Positions 23,787 to 33,490 of a stretch of DNA of 64,000 nt are shown piece after piece. Below the pieces are notes generated by a model. That model was not told the origin of the DNA. It ran no database searches and saw only the letters and a program-made list of their open reading frames with translations. The stretch comes from Victivallis vadensis. Lineage in GTDB: Bacteria > Verrucomicrobiota > Lentisphaeria > Victivallales > Victivallaceae. Position 1 is the stretch's first letter. Every line of letters starts with the position of its first letter. Made by a program: the position numbers and the translations under genes. The stretch is from NCBI RefSeq assembly GCF_003096415.1, contig NZ_QEKH01000018.1, positions 56,002-120,001 on the forward strand, in the 5' to 3' direction.

Positions 23787-25754
23787 TCAAAGCCGCGGCG
23801 GTCCCGGCATCAGGTCCGGGGCGGTGTTGGTGCCGCCGAAACCGGGGCCGGTACCCGGCGTGTTGATGCCGTAGTAGCGGCTGGGGTCCAGATCGCTGTT
23901 GTTGATGATATGGTCTTCGTACACCATGTAGAGGCTCTTTCTGGTGCTGTCCGTGAAGCGCAGATAGATGGGTTTGCCGGAGACCGGACTGATCAGCACT
24001 CCGGCCGCGATCGCATCCTTGCTGGTCGTTACCTCGCTGGTGTTGAATAAACGCGGCTCCTGCAGCCAGCCCGGCCCGGCGGATTGATCCGGAGTCGGGA
24101 GATAGACGATCCGGTCACGGTTCTTGTGATATTCGTCCATCCGGTTCTTCCACCGGGCGTCGAAGCCGGATTCGTCGAATTTCTGGTTGTAGCCGTAATA
24201 CCGGTAATGTTCCCCGTCCGCCAACTGCTGCAGCAGGAATAAATAGTATTCCGTGCCGGCCGGAGGCGGTTCGGTGTAGCCGGTCAGGGAATCCTGCCGC
24301 GAGAGCCAGTTCAGGAACCGTTCCAGACTGGAGTAACCGGTCCGCAGCACGCCGAAACCGTAGGGCACCGGCATATAGGTCGGCATCACCGAGGCGCTGT
24401 CGAAAACCGGCAGCACCAGCGGGATGTCGATGGGAGGACGGTTGCCGGAAAGTTCACCCAGCGGTTTGGCGATCGCTCCCGGCCGGTAGTCGGTGTTGAT
24501 CGGATTGCTGCTGTCCGGGTCCTCCCGGCGGCTGCCGACCGCGGTGGTGAAGGTGCGGATCGCGCTGCCCTGTCTTTCATCCCGGCCGATCGTGCGCGGA
24601 TTGTTCAGTTTGCCTGCCAGATAGACGCCCTGCACGGAGACGCGTCCTTCGGCGTAGGCGGCCGGGCCTTCATAGATGTACTGTTTTTTGACGTCGCGGC
24701 GGAGGACACCGCTGCGGAACCAGTAGTTGTAATGGTTTACGTCGTAATCGTTTTCGTAGCGGTCGCGGTAGTATTGCGGATACCAGAAATTGTCGTACCG
24801 GCACCAGCGCATGCCTTCGGGGATTTCATTTTCGGCATAAAACTGCTGGTCGGCCAGCAGTTGCTGCAGCGTGGCAAGGTAGTCCTGATAATAGACGCCG
24901 TTATAGGTGCCGTAGCTGCCGCCGTACATCACGCCGAGCGTGTAGATTTCGCTCTCGTTCGGGAAGCGGATCATGCTGTAGTCGATGTCCCACCATTTTC
25001 CTTTGAAATAGGAGTCCGGTTTGGTGTAGAGTGAAAGGCCGGCGTCGTTCCAGGTGGTCTGTACGGGCGGCGTGAGTCCGGCGTTGATTTCGGTGTAGTG
25101 CCGGGAGAGCGCGTCGTAGAGAGCCTGCTGCGCCAGCTCCGAAGGATAGACGATCGGATTGCTGGTCAGCCGGGCATTCGGCGCTACCGCGATGCCGTTG
25201 CCGACGATGGAACGGATCAGTTGGAGATACGGCGCTTTCCAGCGGTAGTTGTTCACCAGCGGATGGCTGCTGTACCGGTTGTGGGTGTTCAGCAGTTCGA
25301 TATAGCTGTCGAGGTCGGTACTGGGATTCAGGCCGTTGCGCTTGGCGGCCTGCTGGGCGGCGGCAAAGCCGATCAAAGGACCGATGAAGCTGATCCGGGT
25401 CTGCATTTCGGTCAGCAGGTCGATTCGCGGCTTCAGCGGATACGGCGACGGTTCGCCGGTGACCGGATCCGGCTCCAGCTGCGGCACGTCGACCCAGCGG
25501 CCTTCGTCCTGCAGCAGCGTCTCCGCCGCTTTGATCAGGTTGATTTCACCGATCAGGTTCAGCGACTCCTTCTGCCAGTTGGCCGCCGCCAGCGCCGCGG
25601 CCTGCTGGGCGGTCTCGGTCTTGAATTTGGCGCGGATCACATTGTGGATGTCGAACAGGAACAGGATCGCAAGCAGCAGCACCAGCATGATCACGATGCC
25701 GAGCAGCAGAACCTGGCCCTCTGGAGCGGGACGCCGGATGATCGGAAGATGCAT
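23787..25754 (-). CDS. Large TadG/Tad-like envelope protein
   Basis: 655 residues. An N-terminal Tad-type helix (PEGQVLLLGIVIMLVLLLAILFLFDIHNVIRAK) precedes an alanine-rich helical stretch (TETAQQAAALAAANWQKES), as in TadG-like proteins. The long remainder is rich in tyrosine, asparagine and proline (NHYNYWFRSG, YYLFLLQQLADGEHYRYYGYN) and looks like an exported beta-rich domain without a recognised VWA motif. It lies between two TadE-like genes, with which it probably assembles at the cell surface. Confidence 0.7.
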   Translation of the reverse strand: MHLPIIRRPAPEGQVLLLGIVIMLVLLLAILFLFDIHNVIRAKFKTETAQQAAALAAANWQKESLNLIGEINLIKAAETLLQDEGRWVDVPQLEPDPVTGEPSPYPLKPRIDLLTEMQTRISFIGPLIGFAAAQQAAKRNGLNPSTDLDSYIELLNTHNRYSSHPLVNNYRWKAPYLQLIRSIVGNGIAVAPNARLTSNPIVYPSELAQQALYDALSRHYTEINAGLTPPVQTTWNDAGLSLYTKPDSYFKGKWWDIDYSMIRFPNESEIYTLGVMYGGSYGTYNGVYYQDYLATLQQLLADQQFYAENEIPEGMRWCRYDNFWYPQYYRDRYENDYDVNHYNYWFRSGVLRRDVKKQYIYEGPAAYAEGRVSVQGVYLAGKLNNPRTIGRDERQGSAIRTFTTAVGSRREDPDSSNPINTDYRPGAIAKPLGELSGNRPPIDIPLVLPVFDSASVMPTYMPVPYGFGVLRTGYSSLERFLNWLSRQDSLTGYTEPPPAGTEYYLFLLQQLADGEHYRYYGYNQKFDESGFDARWKNRMDEYHKNRDRIVYLPTPDQSAGPGWLQEPRLFNTSEVTTSKDAIAAGVLISPVSGKPIYLRFTDSTRKSLYMVYEDHIINNSDLDPSRYYGINTPGTGPGFGGTNTAPDLMPGPPRL

Positions 25755-25766
25755 GGCGGGCCTCCT

Positions 25767-26297
25767 CTACTCTTCCAGATACAGGGCGGAATGGTTGTAA
25801 GTGGACACGGTATCACCGGGATCCGGGTTCCGGGAAATCCCGAGCGGAATGGCCAGGCGGGGAGAGATCAGCGGCGCGTTTTCCAGCCGGACCGTTGTGG
25901 AAACCGAGTTGTCCCCGGAGTTGAAGCGGCCGCCCAGCATCAGTTGCGGATCGTCGCCGGTCCGCGGATACCAGTAATCGTACCAGACGCCGCTGGCGTC
26001 CCCTTTGGTCATGTAGAGCTGTGCCGCGTCGCGCTCCGCATCGACGGTGGTGACGGCGGCCTGGTCGCGCGCACGGCCCGAAATACCGATGGCCGCCACC
26101 CGGGCCGCCCGGCGCGCGATTGCCAGCCGGTAGCCGAGCGCCATCCCCTTGCCGCCGTAATAGGCGGAGTAGTTGCAGAAGATTTTGGCCACGACCCACG
26201 AGTAGACCTGAAACAGCGAGAAAAAGAGGAAAAGCATGATGCAGAGCACCATCATGGTTTCGAGCATGGAAGCTCCGCGCCGGCGGCGTCTGTTCAT
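25767..26297 (-). CDS. TadE-like membrane protein
   Basis: 176 residues from the ATG at 26297, which has a perfect GGAGGAAAAC ribosome site. Basic start RRRRR, then GASMLETMMVLCIMLFLFFSLFQVYSWV: a TadE-type motif (G-x-S-x-L-E) with one membrane helix. The tail is an extracytoplasmic domain with YDYWYPRTGDDPQLM. First of three related proteins encoded together. Confidence 0.75.
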   Translation of the reverse strand: MNRRRRRGASMLETMMVLCIMLFLFFSLFQVYSWVVAKIFCNYSAYYGGKGMALGYRLAIARRAARVAAIGISGRARDQAAVTTVDAERDAAQLYMTKGDASGVWYDYWYPRTGDDPQLMLGGRFNSGDNSVSTTVRLENAPLISPRLAIPLGISRNPDPGDTVSTYNHSALYLEE

Positions 26298-26322
26298 GTT
26301 TTCCTCCTTCGGGAAGCCCGGA

Positions 26323-27996
26323 TCAGTGCTCCCAGTTGTTCTCTCCGGTTTCGGCATGGCGGCGCAGGATGTCGCGCTTGATTTTTCCGGAAAAGGTCTT
26401 CGGCATCTGTTTGATGAATTCGATTTCGCGCGGATATTTGTACGGCGCGGTCTCCTGCTTCACGTAGTTCTGGAGCTCGCGCACCAGCGATTCGGTCGCC
26501 TCGAACTCCGGCTTGAGCACCACGTAGGCCTTGACCCGCATGCCGCGCAGCGGGTCGGGCGCGCCGACCACGGCGACCTCGTAGACCGACGGATGGTGGG
26601 ACATTACTTCTTCCACTTCCGAAGGGCCGATCCGGTAGCCGGAACTCTTGATGATGTCATCGACCCGGCCCACGAACCAGAAGTAGCCGTCTTCGTCGAC
26701 ATAGGCGCGGTCGCCGGTGTAATAGAAGCCGTTCAGGAAGCAGGCTTTGTTTTCCGGTTCATTGTACAGGTACTTTTCAAAAAGCCCGACCGGGGCCGGG
26801 TCCAGCCTGACCGCGATGCGGCCGTCTTCTCCGGCCGGAAGCGGTTTGCCGTCCTCGTCGTGGATTTCGATCCGCCAGCCCGGCGCGGGTTTGCCCATTG
26901 AACCGGGCTTGACCTTGAAGCCGCGGAAGTTGCCGATCATGCAGACGGTTTCGGTCTGCCCGTAGGCTTCGCGGATCGTCAGGCCGGTGCTCTCCTTCCA
27001 GATGCGGATGGTTTCGGTCTGCATCGGCTCGCCCGCGGTGGTGCAGTGCTTCAGCTCCGAGAAATCGAAACGGGTCAGGTCGTTCAGCGTCAGCATCCGG
27101 TAGACGGTCGGAGGCGCGCAGAAACTGGTCACCTCGTACTTTTCGATGACCGGAAGCAGCTCGTCGGCGTGGAATTTGCCGCGGAAGTCGAAAATCAGCA
27201 CGCACGCGCCGATGATCCACTGGCCGAAGTAGTTGCCCCACAGATTCTTGCCCCAGCCGGTGTCCGAGATGGTCATGTGCAGGTCGTTCGGAGTCAGCCC
27301 GTGCCACAATTCCGCGGTGATGCGGTGGGCGAGCGCATAGCTGCCGTAGTGCTGAACCATCTTCGGATATTTGCTGGTTCCGCTGGTGAACATCAGCAGG
27401 AACGGGGCGTCGGAACGCGTCCTGATCTTCACGGAGCTTTTCACCTCGTGCCGGGAGAGCGTGGAGTTCGGCCCGCTGATTTCGGAACGGTAGCTGATCC
27501 AGTTCGGCCGGTCGCCGTCGACCAGCAGCCGCGCGGAGAGCGTCGGGCAGTCGTCATAGATCTCATCGAATTTATGGGCGTTCTCCGCGTCGGTGATCAC
27601 CATCTTGAATTTACCGTAGCGGATCCGGTGCTGGATGTCCTGCGGGGTCAACAGGGTCGGGGAGGGGCACTGCACCGCTCCGAGCTTGATCAGCGCCAGT
27701 GAAAAAATCCACCACTCCGGCAGGCGCGGCAGCATCAGCATCACCCGGTCGCCCGACGTGATGCCGTGCTTGATCAGCAGATTGGCGGCCTGATTGGAGA
27801 GCTTGCTCAGGTCGTGGAAGGTGTAGCGTTTCTCCTCACCCTTCTGGTTGGCCCAGATCATTGCGAGCTTGTTGCGGTCCCGGACGGCCCAGGCGTCGAC
27901 GACGTCATAGCCGAAATTGAAGTATTCGGGAGCCTGTACGGGGAAGTCATGCGTCAGATCGACCGGAGTCTCGGTTTTTTCTATGGTTTGTTTCAT
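26323..27996 (-). CDS. AMP-forming acyl-CoA synthetase (acetyl/medium-chain type)
   Basis: 557 residues, full family length. Adenylation motifs in order: LLMFTSGTSKYPKMV (phosphate loop), ISDTGWGKNLWG, CTTAGEPM, REAYGQTETVC, YYTGDRAYVDEDGYFWFVGRVDDIIKSSGYRIGPSEVE, and the catalytic lysine in MPKTFSGKIKRDILR. Forms an acyl-adenylate and then acyl-CoA from a carboxylic acid, ATP and CoA. It is most like the ACSM/medium-chain or archaeal-type acetate enzymes. Just upstream of the Tad-like genes on the same strand, 25 bases apart. Confidence 0.92.
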   Translation of the reverse strand: MKQTIEKTETPVDLTHDFPVQAPEYFNFGYDVVDAWAVRDRNKLAMIWANQKGEEKRYTFHDLSKLSNQAANLLIKHGITSGDRVMLMLPRLPEWWIFSLALIKLGAVQCPSPTLLTPQDIQHRIRYGKFKMVITDAENAHKFDEIYDDCPTLSARLLVDGDRPNWISYRSEISGPNSTLSRHEVKSSVKIRTRSDAPFLLMFTSGTSKYPKMVQHYGSYALAHRITAELWHGLTPNDLHMTISDTGWGKNLWGNYFGQWIIGACVLIFDFRGKFHADELLPVIEKYEVTSFCAPPTVYRMLTLNDLTRFDFSELKHCTTAGEPMQTETIRIWKESTGLTIREAYGQTETVCMIGNFRGFKVKPGSMGKPAPGWRIEIHDEDGKPLPAGEDGRIAVRLDPAPVGLFEKYLYNEPENKACFLNGFYYTGDRAYVDEDGYFWFVGRVDDIIKSSGYRIGPSEVEEVMSHHPSVYEVAVVGAPDPLRGMRVKAYVVLKPEFEATESLVRELQNYVKQETAPYKYPREIEFIKQMPKTFSGKIKRDILRRHAETGENNWEH

Positions 27997-28083
27997 TTTA
28001 TTACGGTTGTTGTTGAGTTGAACCGGCCGGAACCGTATGATTACCGCACCGCTCTATTCTGATTCATTTCGATTCTGCAAAGG

Positions 28084-28111
28084 AATATACACCCTCATTT
28101 TTAAAACGCAA
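28084..28111 (-). promoter_or_regulatory. Promoter of the acyl-CoA synthetase gene
   Basis: Minus-strand TTGCGT, 16 bases, TATATT, about 88 bases before the start codon. Confidence 0.45.
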
Positions 28112-28185
28112 CTTCAATTTGCAATATTGTTGACATATAACCGATTTTTTCGGGGAAAGTTGCCGGAGGCGGAAAGCCGCCGGGA

Positions 28186-28214
28186 TTGACAAAGCAAAAA
28201 AATCGGATTATCTT
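28186..28214 (+). promoter_or_regulatory. Promoter of ddh
   Basis: Consensus TTGACA, 17 bases, TATCTT, followed 48 bases later by the ddh ATG with AAGAGGAAAGAGAG as ribosome site. Confidence 0.7.
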
Positions 28215-28262
28215 AAAGCAATTTAATCTTCAATACATGTAAGAGGAAAGAGAGAATTTTTT

Positions 28263-29261
28263 ATGGAAAAAATCCGTGTGATGATCGTCGGTTACGGCAA
28301 TGTCGGCCGCGGCGTGCTGGCGTCGCTCCGCAATAATCCCGATTTCGAGCTGGCCGGAGTGGTCAGCCGTTCGCCGGAACGCGTGAAGAGAGAACTGTCC
28401 GATGTGCCGGTGATGGATGTAAAGGATATCGAGGGGTGGAAGCGTGAACTGCGTCCGGACGTCGCGATCCTCTGCGGCGGCTCCAAGGACGACCTGCCCA
28501 AGCAGGGGCCGGAATTCGTGAGGCACCTGACCACCGTGGACAGCTTTGACAACCACAGCCGCATCCCCGAATATTTCGCAACGATGGACCGGGCGGCGCA
28601 GGAGGCGGGCCACGTATCGGTGATTTCGACCGGCTGGGACCCCGGCATCTTTTCGCTGGAGCGGACGCTGGCGAATGCGTTCGTGCCGGGTGTGCGGGCC
28701 TACGGTTTCTACGGGCTGGGGCCGAAGGGCGGCCTCAGCATGGGACACTCCGACGCGTTGCGCACCATTCCCGGCGTGAAGGACGCGCGCCAGTTCACCC
28801 ACGCGGTGCCGGAGGCGATCGAACGGGTCCGGCGCGGCGAAAATCCCGCTTTCGAGCCGGGCGACATGCACACGCGTGAGTGCTTTGTGGTGCTGGAGGA
28901 GGGGGCCGACAAGGAGGCGATTACGAAAACCATCCTCGAAATGCCCGGCTATTTCGCCCCCTACAAGACCACGGTGAATTTCATCTCCCAGGAGGAGCTG
29001 AATACCAAATACAAGGGGTTCCCGCACGACGGCCTGGTGGTCGCGGCGGGTTCGACCGGCAAGGGCAATCCGGCGCTTGTCGAATACCGCTGCCAGTGGG
29101 GCAGCAATCCCGAGGCGACCGCCAATGTGCTGGTCGCGCACGCCCGGGCGGCGGTCCGGCTGGCGCGGGAAGGGCGCAAGGGGGCGTTCACGATCCTCGA
29201 TATCCCCGCGACCTATTTCTCCACGCTTTCGCGCGAGGAGCTGCTGAAGCACTGGATGTGA
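28263..29261 (+). CDS. ddh: meso-Diaminopimelate D-dehydrogenase
   Basis: 332 residues, normal for the family. The NADPH fold starts IRVMIVGYGNVGRGVLASL; the substrate part has VDSFDNH, STGWDPGIFSLERTL, YGFYGLGPKGGLSMGHSDALR, PYKTTVNF, FPHDGLVV and STGKGNPALVEY. It catalyses reductive amination of tetrahydrodipicolinate straight to meso-DAP, the one-step branch of lysine and peptidoglycan precursor synthesis. Single-gene unit with its own promoter and terminator. Confidence 0.95.
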   Translation: MEKIRVMIVGYGNVGRGVLASLRNNPDFELAGVVSRSPERVKRELSDVPVMDVKDIEGWKRELRPDVAILCGGSKDDLPKQGPEFVRHLTTVDSFDNHSRIPEYFATMDRAAQEAGHVSVISTGWDPGIFSLERTLANAFVPGVRAYGFYGLGPKGGLSMGHSDALRTIPGVKDARQFTHAVPEAIERVRRGENPAFEPGDMHTRECFVVLEEGADKEAITKTILEMPGYFAPYKTTVNFISQEELNTKYKGFPHDGLVVAAGSTGKGNPALVEYRCQWGSNPEATANVLVAHARAAVRLAREGRKGAFTILDIPATYFSTLSREELLKHWM

Positions 29262-29276
29262 TGCGGGAATAAAGGG

Positions 29277-29316
29277 AGGCCCCGGAAAACAGTTTCCGGG
29301 GCCTCTGTTTTTTGTT
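29277..29316 (+). terminator. Terminator after ddh
   Basis: AGGCCCCGGAAA and TTTCCGGGGCCT form a 12-pair stem with a four-base loop, followed by CTGTTTTTTG. It may also serve the convergent GH78 gene. Confidence 0.9.
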
Positions 29317-31262
29317 CAGCGCCGGGGCGGCGGCGGCAGGCGTGAACCGATGCGGAAGCCGTCCGGGCCGGATTCGATGAAAAGCTCGTTGCCGGGCAGG
29401 GGGACGGTGAGCTGGAACTCCTTGCCGGGAAATACCTCCCGGGCCCGGTATTGCTCCCAGCCGTCCGCCGCCGGTTCGCAGTCTGCGTAGATCAGCGGCA
29501 GCAGCGCCGCCGGACCGGCGCTCCACGCATGGCAGAGGCTGAGACCGTAGGGGCGGCCGTAGAAGGAGTGCCGCTCCTGCTCTCCGGCGCCTTCGCGCCA
29601 CGCTTCGAAGAAGGTGGAAGCTCCCTGCCTGAGCATGCCGCCCCAGATCCGGCGAAGCCGCTCCACGGCCCGGCCGGAAGCGCCGCTTCGGTGCAGCGCC
29701 CAGATTTCGAGGGCGGCCATGTACGGCGTGCCGACCGGCGGCAGTCCGTCGCCGAGCAGTGCTTCCGCGATGGCGGGACGCTGCTCCGGCGCCGGGAGAT
29801 CAGTCAGCAGCGCGAAGAAATTCGCGTGGCGCCCGAAGCCGGAGTCCGGCTCTCCGGGCGTCTGGAAAAAGAGGCCGCGCCGGGAGTCGAAGGCTTCGGC
29901 GAACAGCCGGCTTTTCAACTGCCTGGCATGTTCGCGGCAGCGTCCGGCAAGGGCGGATTCTCCGAGCCGTTCGGCCAGGCGCTCCGCCGCCTGAAGCGAC
30001 CAGTGGAACAGGACCTGAAGGGCGCTCTCTTTGGGGCAGTCGACCCAATCGATGAAAAGCCATGTTCCCGCCGACGGCAGGAAGATTCCGGAGCGCGACT
30101 GCTCCAGCAGCACTTCGATATGATCGACAAGTTCGCGGCGTTGCAGTTCCAGAAAATCCCGGTCGCCCCAGTAACGCTGATAGAGGTCGTGGCAGATCAG
30201 GAACCACAGCGAATAATCGACGATGCCGTTCAGGTGCTGTTCGCGGATTCCGGCCCGTCCCAGCACCGCAAGCGTGCGCCGGACCGGGGCAGGATCGCCG
30301 AACACATAGGCATTGGCGAGCAGGCTCAGCGCGAGGTCTCCGACCCACGGCAGCCGGTCGCGCTTCACGCCGTCGATCAGGAAGTGATGGCGGCAGAGGC
30401 GGAGCGTGTAGGCGGCGTGCATCCAGATTTCGGTCAGTTCGGGATCGGCGGCGAAGGCGCCCCGGTAGACCGCCGGTTCGAACAGCGCGCGGCAGGAGAC
30501 CTGTTCCGCATTGCCGGAACGCAGATAGCGGAAGGCCAGCGGAGTCGGTGTGCGCCACACATTCGGAGCGGTTTGCACGAGCGCGAGGCTCTGCTCGAAG
30601 TGGGCGGGATTGCGGTTTTCCAGCTCCGGCAGCGATTCGCCGCAGCCGAAGTCCGGTTTTTCCGGGGCGTGCAGTTCCACATAGGCGAGCACCTCGGTGC
30701 CGGCGTCCCACTTGCCGGGGCCGAGCACGGTCAGGGGAACGGAGACGGCGGGCAGTTCAGTTCCTTCCGGAATGCCGCCCGGCACGGCGGGGGCGAAGTC
30801 GTCGCCGTCGATCGCGGCTTCCCACGTGATTCCGGGGGCGCAGAGGGCGGGCAATGCGGACCGGATGTCGGGCGAAGTGACTGTGACCAGCAAAGTTCCG
30901 GCTCCGGTTGAAACGTGGCGGAAGCCGTCGGGACCGGGGGAGGGGAGGGGCAGCGGAACGCCGTCCAGCTCCGCCTCGGCGATGCCGCTGACGCGAAGCC
31001 GGAGTTCGCCCGCCGGGATTTCCGCCCGGAACCGGACGGTGGCGACCGGTTCGTGGAAGATTCCCGGATAACCGACGTTCAGCCCGGCGCGGCCGACTTC
31101 GTCGCGCATCTTGCGCAGCAGGAAGCACTCGTACTCCGAACGCGGATAGAGCCATTGCGGTTCCGGCGCAAGCGGCGGGTAAGGTTCGGCGGCGGAATAG
31201 GCCGGATCGCACACGGCGAACGCGGAACGGCGGTGGGCGGCGCTCAATGAAACTGCACTCAT
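29316..31262 (-). CDS. GH78-like alpha-L-rhamnosidase
   Basis: 648 residues, no signal peptide, so cytoplasmic. The first 260 residues look like beta-sandwich accessory domains. The (alpha/alpha)6 barrel opens with LIDGVKRDRLPWVGDLALS (residues 296-312), the GH78 signature with its catalytic-acid region; WHLL-like helices, SGIFLPSAGTWLFIDWVDC and later YMAALEIWALHRSG and FFEAWREG follow. It should release L-rhamnose from oligosaccharides or plant glycosides. The GAGGATATC before the ATG supports the start. No transporter or other rhamnose gene nearby. Confidence 0.82.
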   Translation of the reverse strand: MSAVSLSAAHRRSAFAVCDPAYSAAEPYPPLAPEPQWLYPRSEYECFLLRKMRDEVGRAGLNVGYPGIFHEPVATVRFRAEIPAGELRLRVSGIAEAELDGVPLPLPSPGPDGFRHVSTGAGTLLVTVTSPDIRSALPALCAPGITWEAAIDGDDFAPAVPGGIPEGTELPAVSVPLTVLGPGKWDAGTEVLAYVELHAPEKPDFGCGESLPELENRNPAHFEQSLALVQTAPNVWRTPTPLAFRYLRSGNAEQVSCRALFEPAVYRGAFAADPELTEIWMHAAYTLRLCRHHFLIDGVKRDRLPWVGDLALSLLANAYVFGDPAPVRRTLAVLGRAGIREQHLNGIVDYSLWFLICHDLYQRYWGDRDFLELQRRELVDHIEVLLEQSRSGIFLPSAGTWLFIDWVDCPKESALQVLFHWSLQAAERLAERLGESALAGRCREHARQLKSRLFAEAFDSRRGLFFQTPGEPDSGFGRHANFFALLTDLPAPEQRPAIAEALLGDGLPPVGTPYMAALEIWALHRSGASGRAVERLRRIWGGMLRQGASTFFEAWREGAGEQERHSFYGRPYGLSLCHAWSAGPAALLPLIYADCEPAADGWEQYRAREVFPGKEFQLTVPLPGNELFIESGPDGFRIGSRLPPPPRR

Positions 31263-31303
31263 GATATCCTCTGATTTTTTTCAGGCATTTCAGAATGCCT
31301 TAT

Positions 31304-31331
31304 AATATATTCCGGCTGTCGCGAAAAGCAA
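31304..31331 (-). promoter_or_regulatory. Promoter of the GH78 gene
   Basis: Minus-strand TTGCTT, 16 bases, TATATT, ending 42 bases before the start codon. Confidence 0.45.
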
Positions 31332-31480
31332 ACCGCTTTTCCCCGCATTATGGATTCACAAGTGTTTCCCCGCACTGTCCCGGAGCGGGAATTGCCAAAA
31401 TGTAACGGAAAAAACATCAATTTCATTTGAAACTGCCGCACGTCGGAGCGATTGTATTTCCGGTGATTCCGGAGGACGGC

Positions 31481-33490
31481 ATGTTGAAGAGTGGAAATCA
31501 AAGCAAATACGCGGCGGCTTTGGCCGCCTGCCTGATGTTTTTTATAGTATCGGCAACCGGAGCGGCGGAACGTTACGTGACGGTGCCGGGGACGTGGAAT
31601 TCCGCCGCGCCCGAGCTGCTGGTCAAGGCCGAATGCCATCTCGACGAACCGGAGTTCCGGCTGGTCGGCGCGAACCGGCGGGAGATTCCGGCCAGAGTGC
31701 TGGAACGGCACGGTTCGCTGCTGCGCTTCGCCTTTAATGCCCGCCCCGGCGAGCGGCTGCGTTTCATCGAGGGGGAGAAGCCGACCGATCCCGCGAGCGG
31801 CTGGCAGCCCGCCTCCGGTGTGCTCCGCAGCATCTACCGGATCAAAGATGGCCGCGCCAACACCCGGGAGGAGCTGGAAAAACTGCTGGATTCCGGTGTG
31901 CCGGTCGGCCGCACGGTCGAAGAGCGGGTCTACTCCGGCTGGAATCCGCTCGCCGGAAATCCCCGCAGTCTGCATCTCTTTGAAGGGGTGCTGCATATCG
32001 TCAGGCCGGGGACTTATACCTTTTACACCGCTTCGACCGATGCTTCTTTTCTGGAGATCGACGGCCGGCCGGTGGCCGCGTGGCCGGGACGGCACGACGT
32101 GTGGGGCGGCCTGCGCGGCGAACATTCCGGGAAGATCGAACTCGCCGCCGGAACGCACCGCCTGACCTATCTGCACGCCAATTTCCGGGGTAGCTGCTAC
32201 TCGATCGCGGCGTGGCAGCCGCCCGGCGGCGGAAAATTCGCGGCGATCCCGGAGTCCGCGTTCACCCCCTCCGCCGTCGCGAAGGTCGGCCCACGGCTGG
32301 ACGGTTACGGACGCAAGCTGGACGATTTCGGCTGGCGGCTCGACGAAATGCTCACCGAGGGGGACCGGCAGCTCTATTTCGTACAGGTCGAAGCCCAGCC
32401 CGGCACGGTGATCCGGTCGGTCGACTGGGGCGACGGCAGCAAAGCGGGCGGGCTGCTTGCTCACGCCTACTTCAAGCCGGGCGACTACACGGTTACGGTG
32501 ACGGCCGGGGACGGCAAAACAGTGTCGCATGCGGTCGCGTTGAGCTATCGCTTCAGCCAGTCGCTGCCGAAGCCGGGACGCGAGGCGGAGATCCTGCGCA
32601 CCGCTCTGGAGCAGGAGCGCAAGAACGGCCTCCAGCCGGAGGGATACCGCTATCTGAGCGAGGCGCTGCGCCGCGCGAAACTGGAAAAGGAGAGCAAAGA
32701 ATTTTACGAGACGCTGCTTCGCAGGCAGAATGCGATCGAGCCTGAAGTGCTGTTCCGCCATTATGAGGCGACCCGGCTTGAAGAACAGTTGAAGCAGGAA
32801 AAGTATGAAAACGCCGCGAAGGACTTGCGCGCTTTGATCGGACGCCTGACCGCTCCCGCCGAACTTGGCGCCGCCCGGCTGGCGCTGGCGGAGGTGGAGT
32901 TTTACGGACTCGGCAGACGGAAGGAAGCGGAAGCGGAGCTGGCGAAGATCGACCGTTCCGCCCTGCCGAAGGCGCGGGTGCGCCCGTACGAGGTGTTGGA
33001 GATGGAGCTTGCCGCAGCCGGGCAGGGCAAAGCCGCCGCCTCCGCGCTGGCCGCCCGGATCGACGCTCCGGCCAACCGCTATACGCCGCGGCAGCTCCTG
33101 GCGCTGGACGGGGTGAAGCTGAGCATCCGCAACGCGATCGTGCTGAAGAAGTTCGCTGATGGGCTGCGCTATGCGGACGAACTGGAGGAAAAGCAGCCCG
33201 CGATCCGGCTTTCTCCCGATTATCTGCAATTGCGCGGCCGCCTTGAAGCCGGTCTCGGCCGCCCCCGCGCCGCCGCCCGGCTGCTGGAACAGGCGCTGCT
33301 GCTGGAGCCGGACGACGAGCTGTGTGCGCAATTGTCGCTGGAACTGGGACAATTCTATGCCGGGCGCGGCGAAAGCGCCGCCGCCGTCGGAAGCTGGAAG
33401 CAGGCGGTCGCCGCCGCTCCGCGCTCCCATGCGGCCGCAACCGCGGCCCGGCTGCTCAATGAAATCCGCAACCGGGAGGTTGAACGATGA
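31481..33490 (+). CDS. Exported PA14/PKD/TPR-repeat protein
   Basis: About 669 residues from the ATG at 31481 (GGAGG five bases before). Signal peptide near residues 10-28 (AAALAACLMFFIVSATGA). A PA14-like module follows (PGTYTFYTASTDASFLEIDGRPV to IELAAGTHRLTYLHANF), then a PKD-type domain (IRSVDWGDGSKAGGLLAHAYFKPGDYTVTVTAGDG), then helical TPR-like repeats to the end. First gene of the nine-gene MoxR/VWA operon. Probably a periplasmic scaffold or sugar-binding protein. Its stop overlaps the next start by four bases. Confidence 0.75.
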   Translation: MLKSGNQSKYAAALAACLMFFIVSATGAAERYVTVPGTWNSAAPELLVKAECHLDEPEFRLVGANRREIPARVLERHGSLLRFAFNARPGERLRFIEGEKPTDPASGWQPASGVLRSIYRIKDGRANTREELEKLLDSGVPVGRTVEERVYSGWNPLAGNPRSLHLFEGVLHIVRPGTYTFYTASTDASFLEIDGRPVAAWPGRHDVWGGLRGEHSGKIELAAGTHRLTYLHANFRGSCYSIAAWQPPGGGKFAAIPESAFTPSAVAKVGPRLDGYGRKLDDFGWRLDEMLTEGDRQLYFVQVEAQPGTVIRSVDWGDGSKAGGLLAHAYFKPGDYTVTVTAGDGKTVSHAVALSYRFSQSLPKPGREAEILRTALEQERKNGLQPEGYRYLSEALRRAKLEKESKEFYETLLRRQNAIEPEVLFRHYEATRLEEQLKQEKYENAAKDLRALIGRLTAPAELGAARLALAEVEFYGLGRRKEAEAELAKIDRSALPKARVRPYEVLEMELAAAGQGKAAASALAARIDAPANRYTPRQLLALDGVKLSIRNAIVLKKFADGLRYADELEEKQPAIRLSPDYLQLRGRLEAGLGRPRAAARLLEQALLLEPDDELCAQLSLELGQFYAGRGESAAAVGSWKQAVAAAPRSHAAATAARLLNEIRNREVER

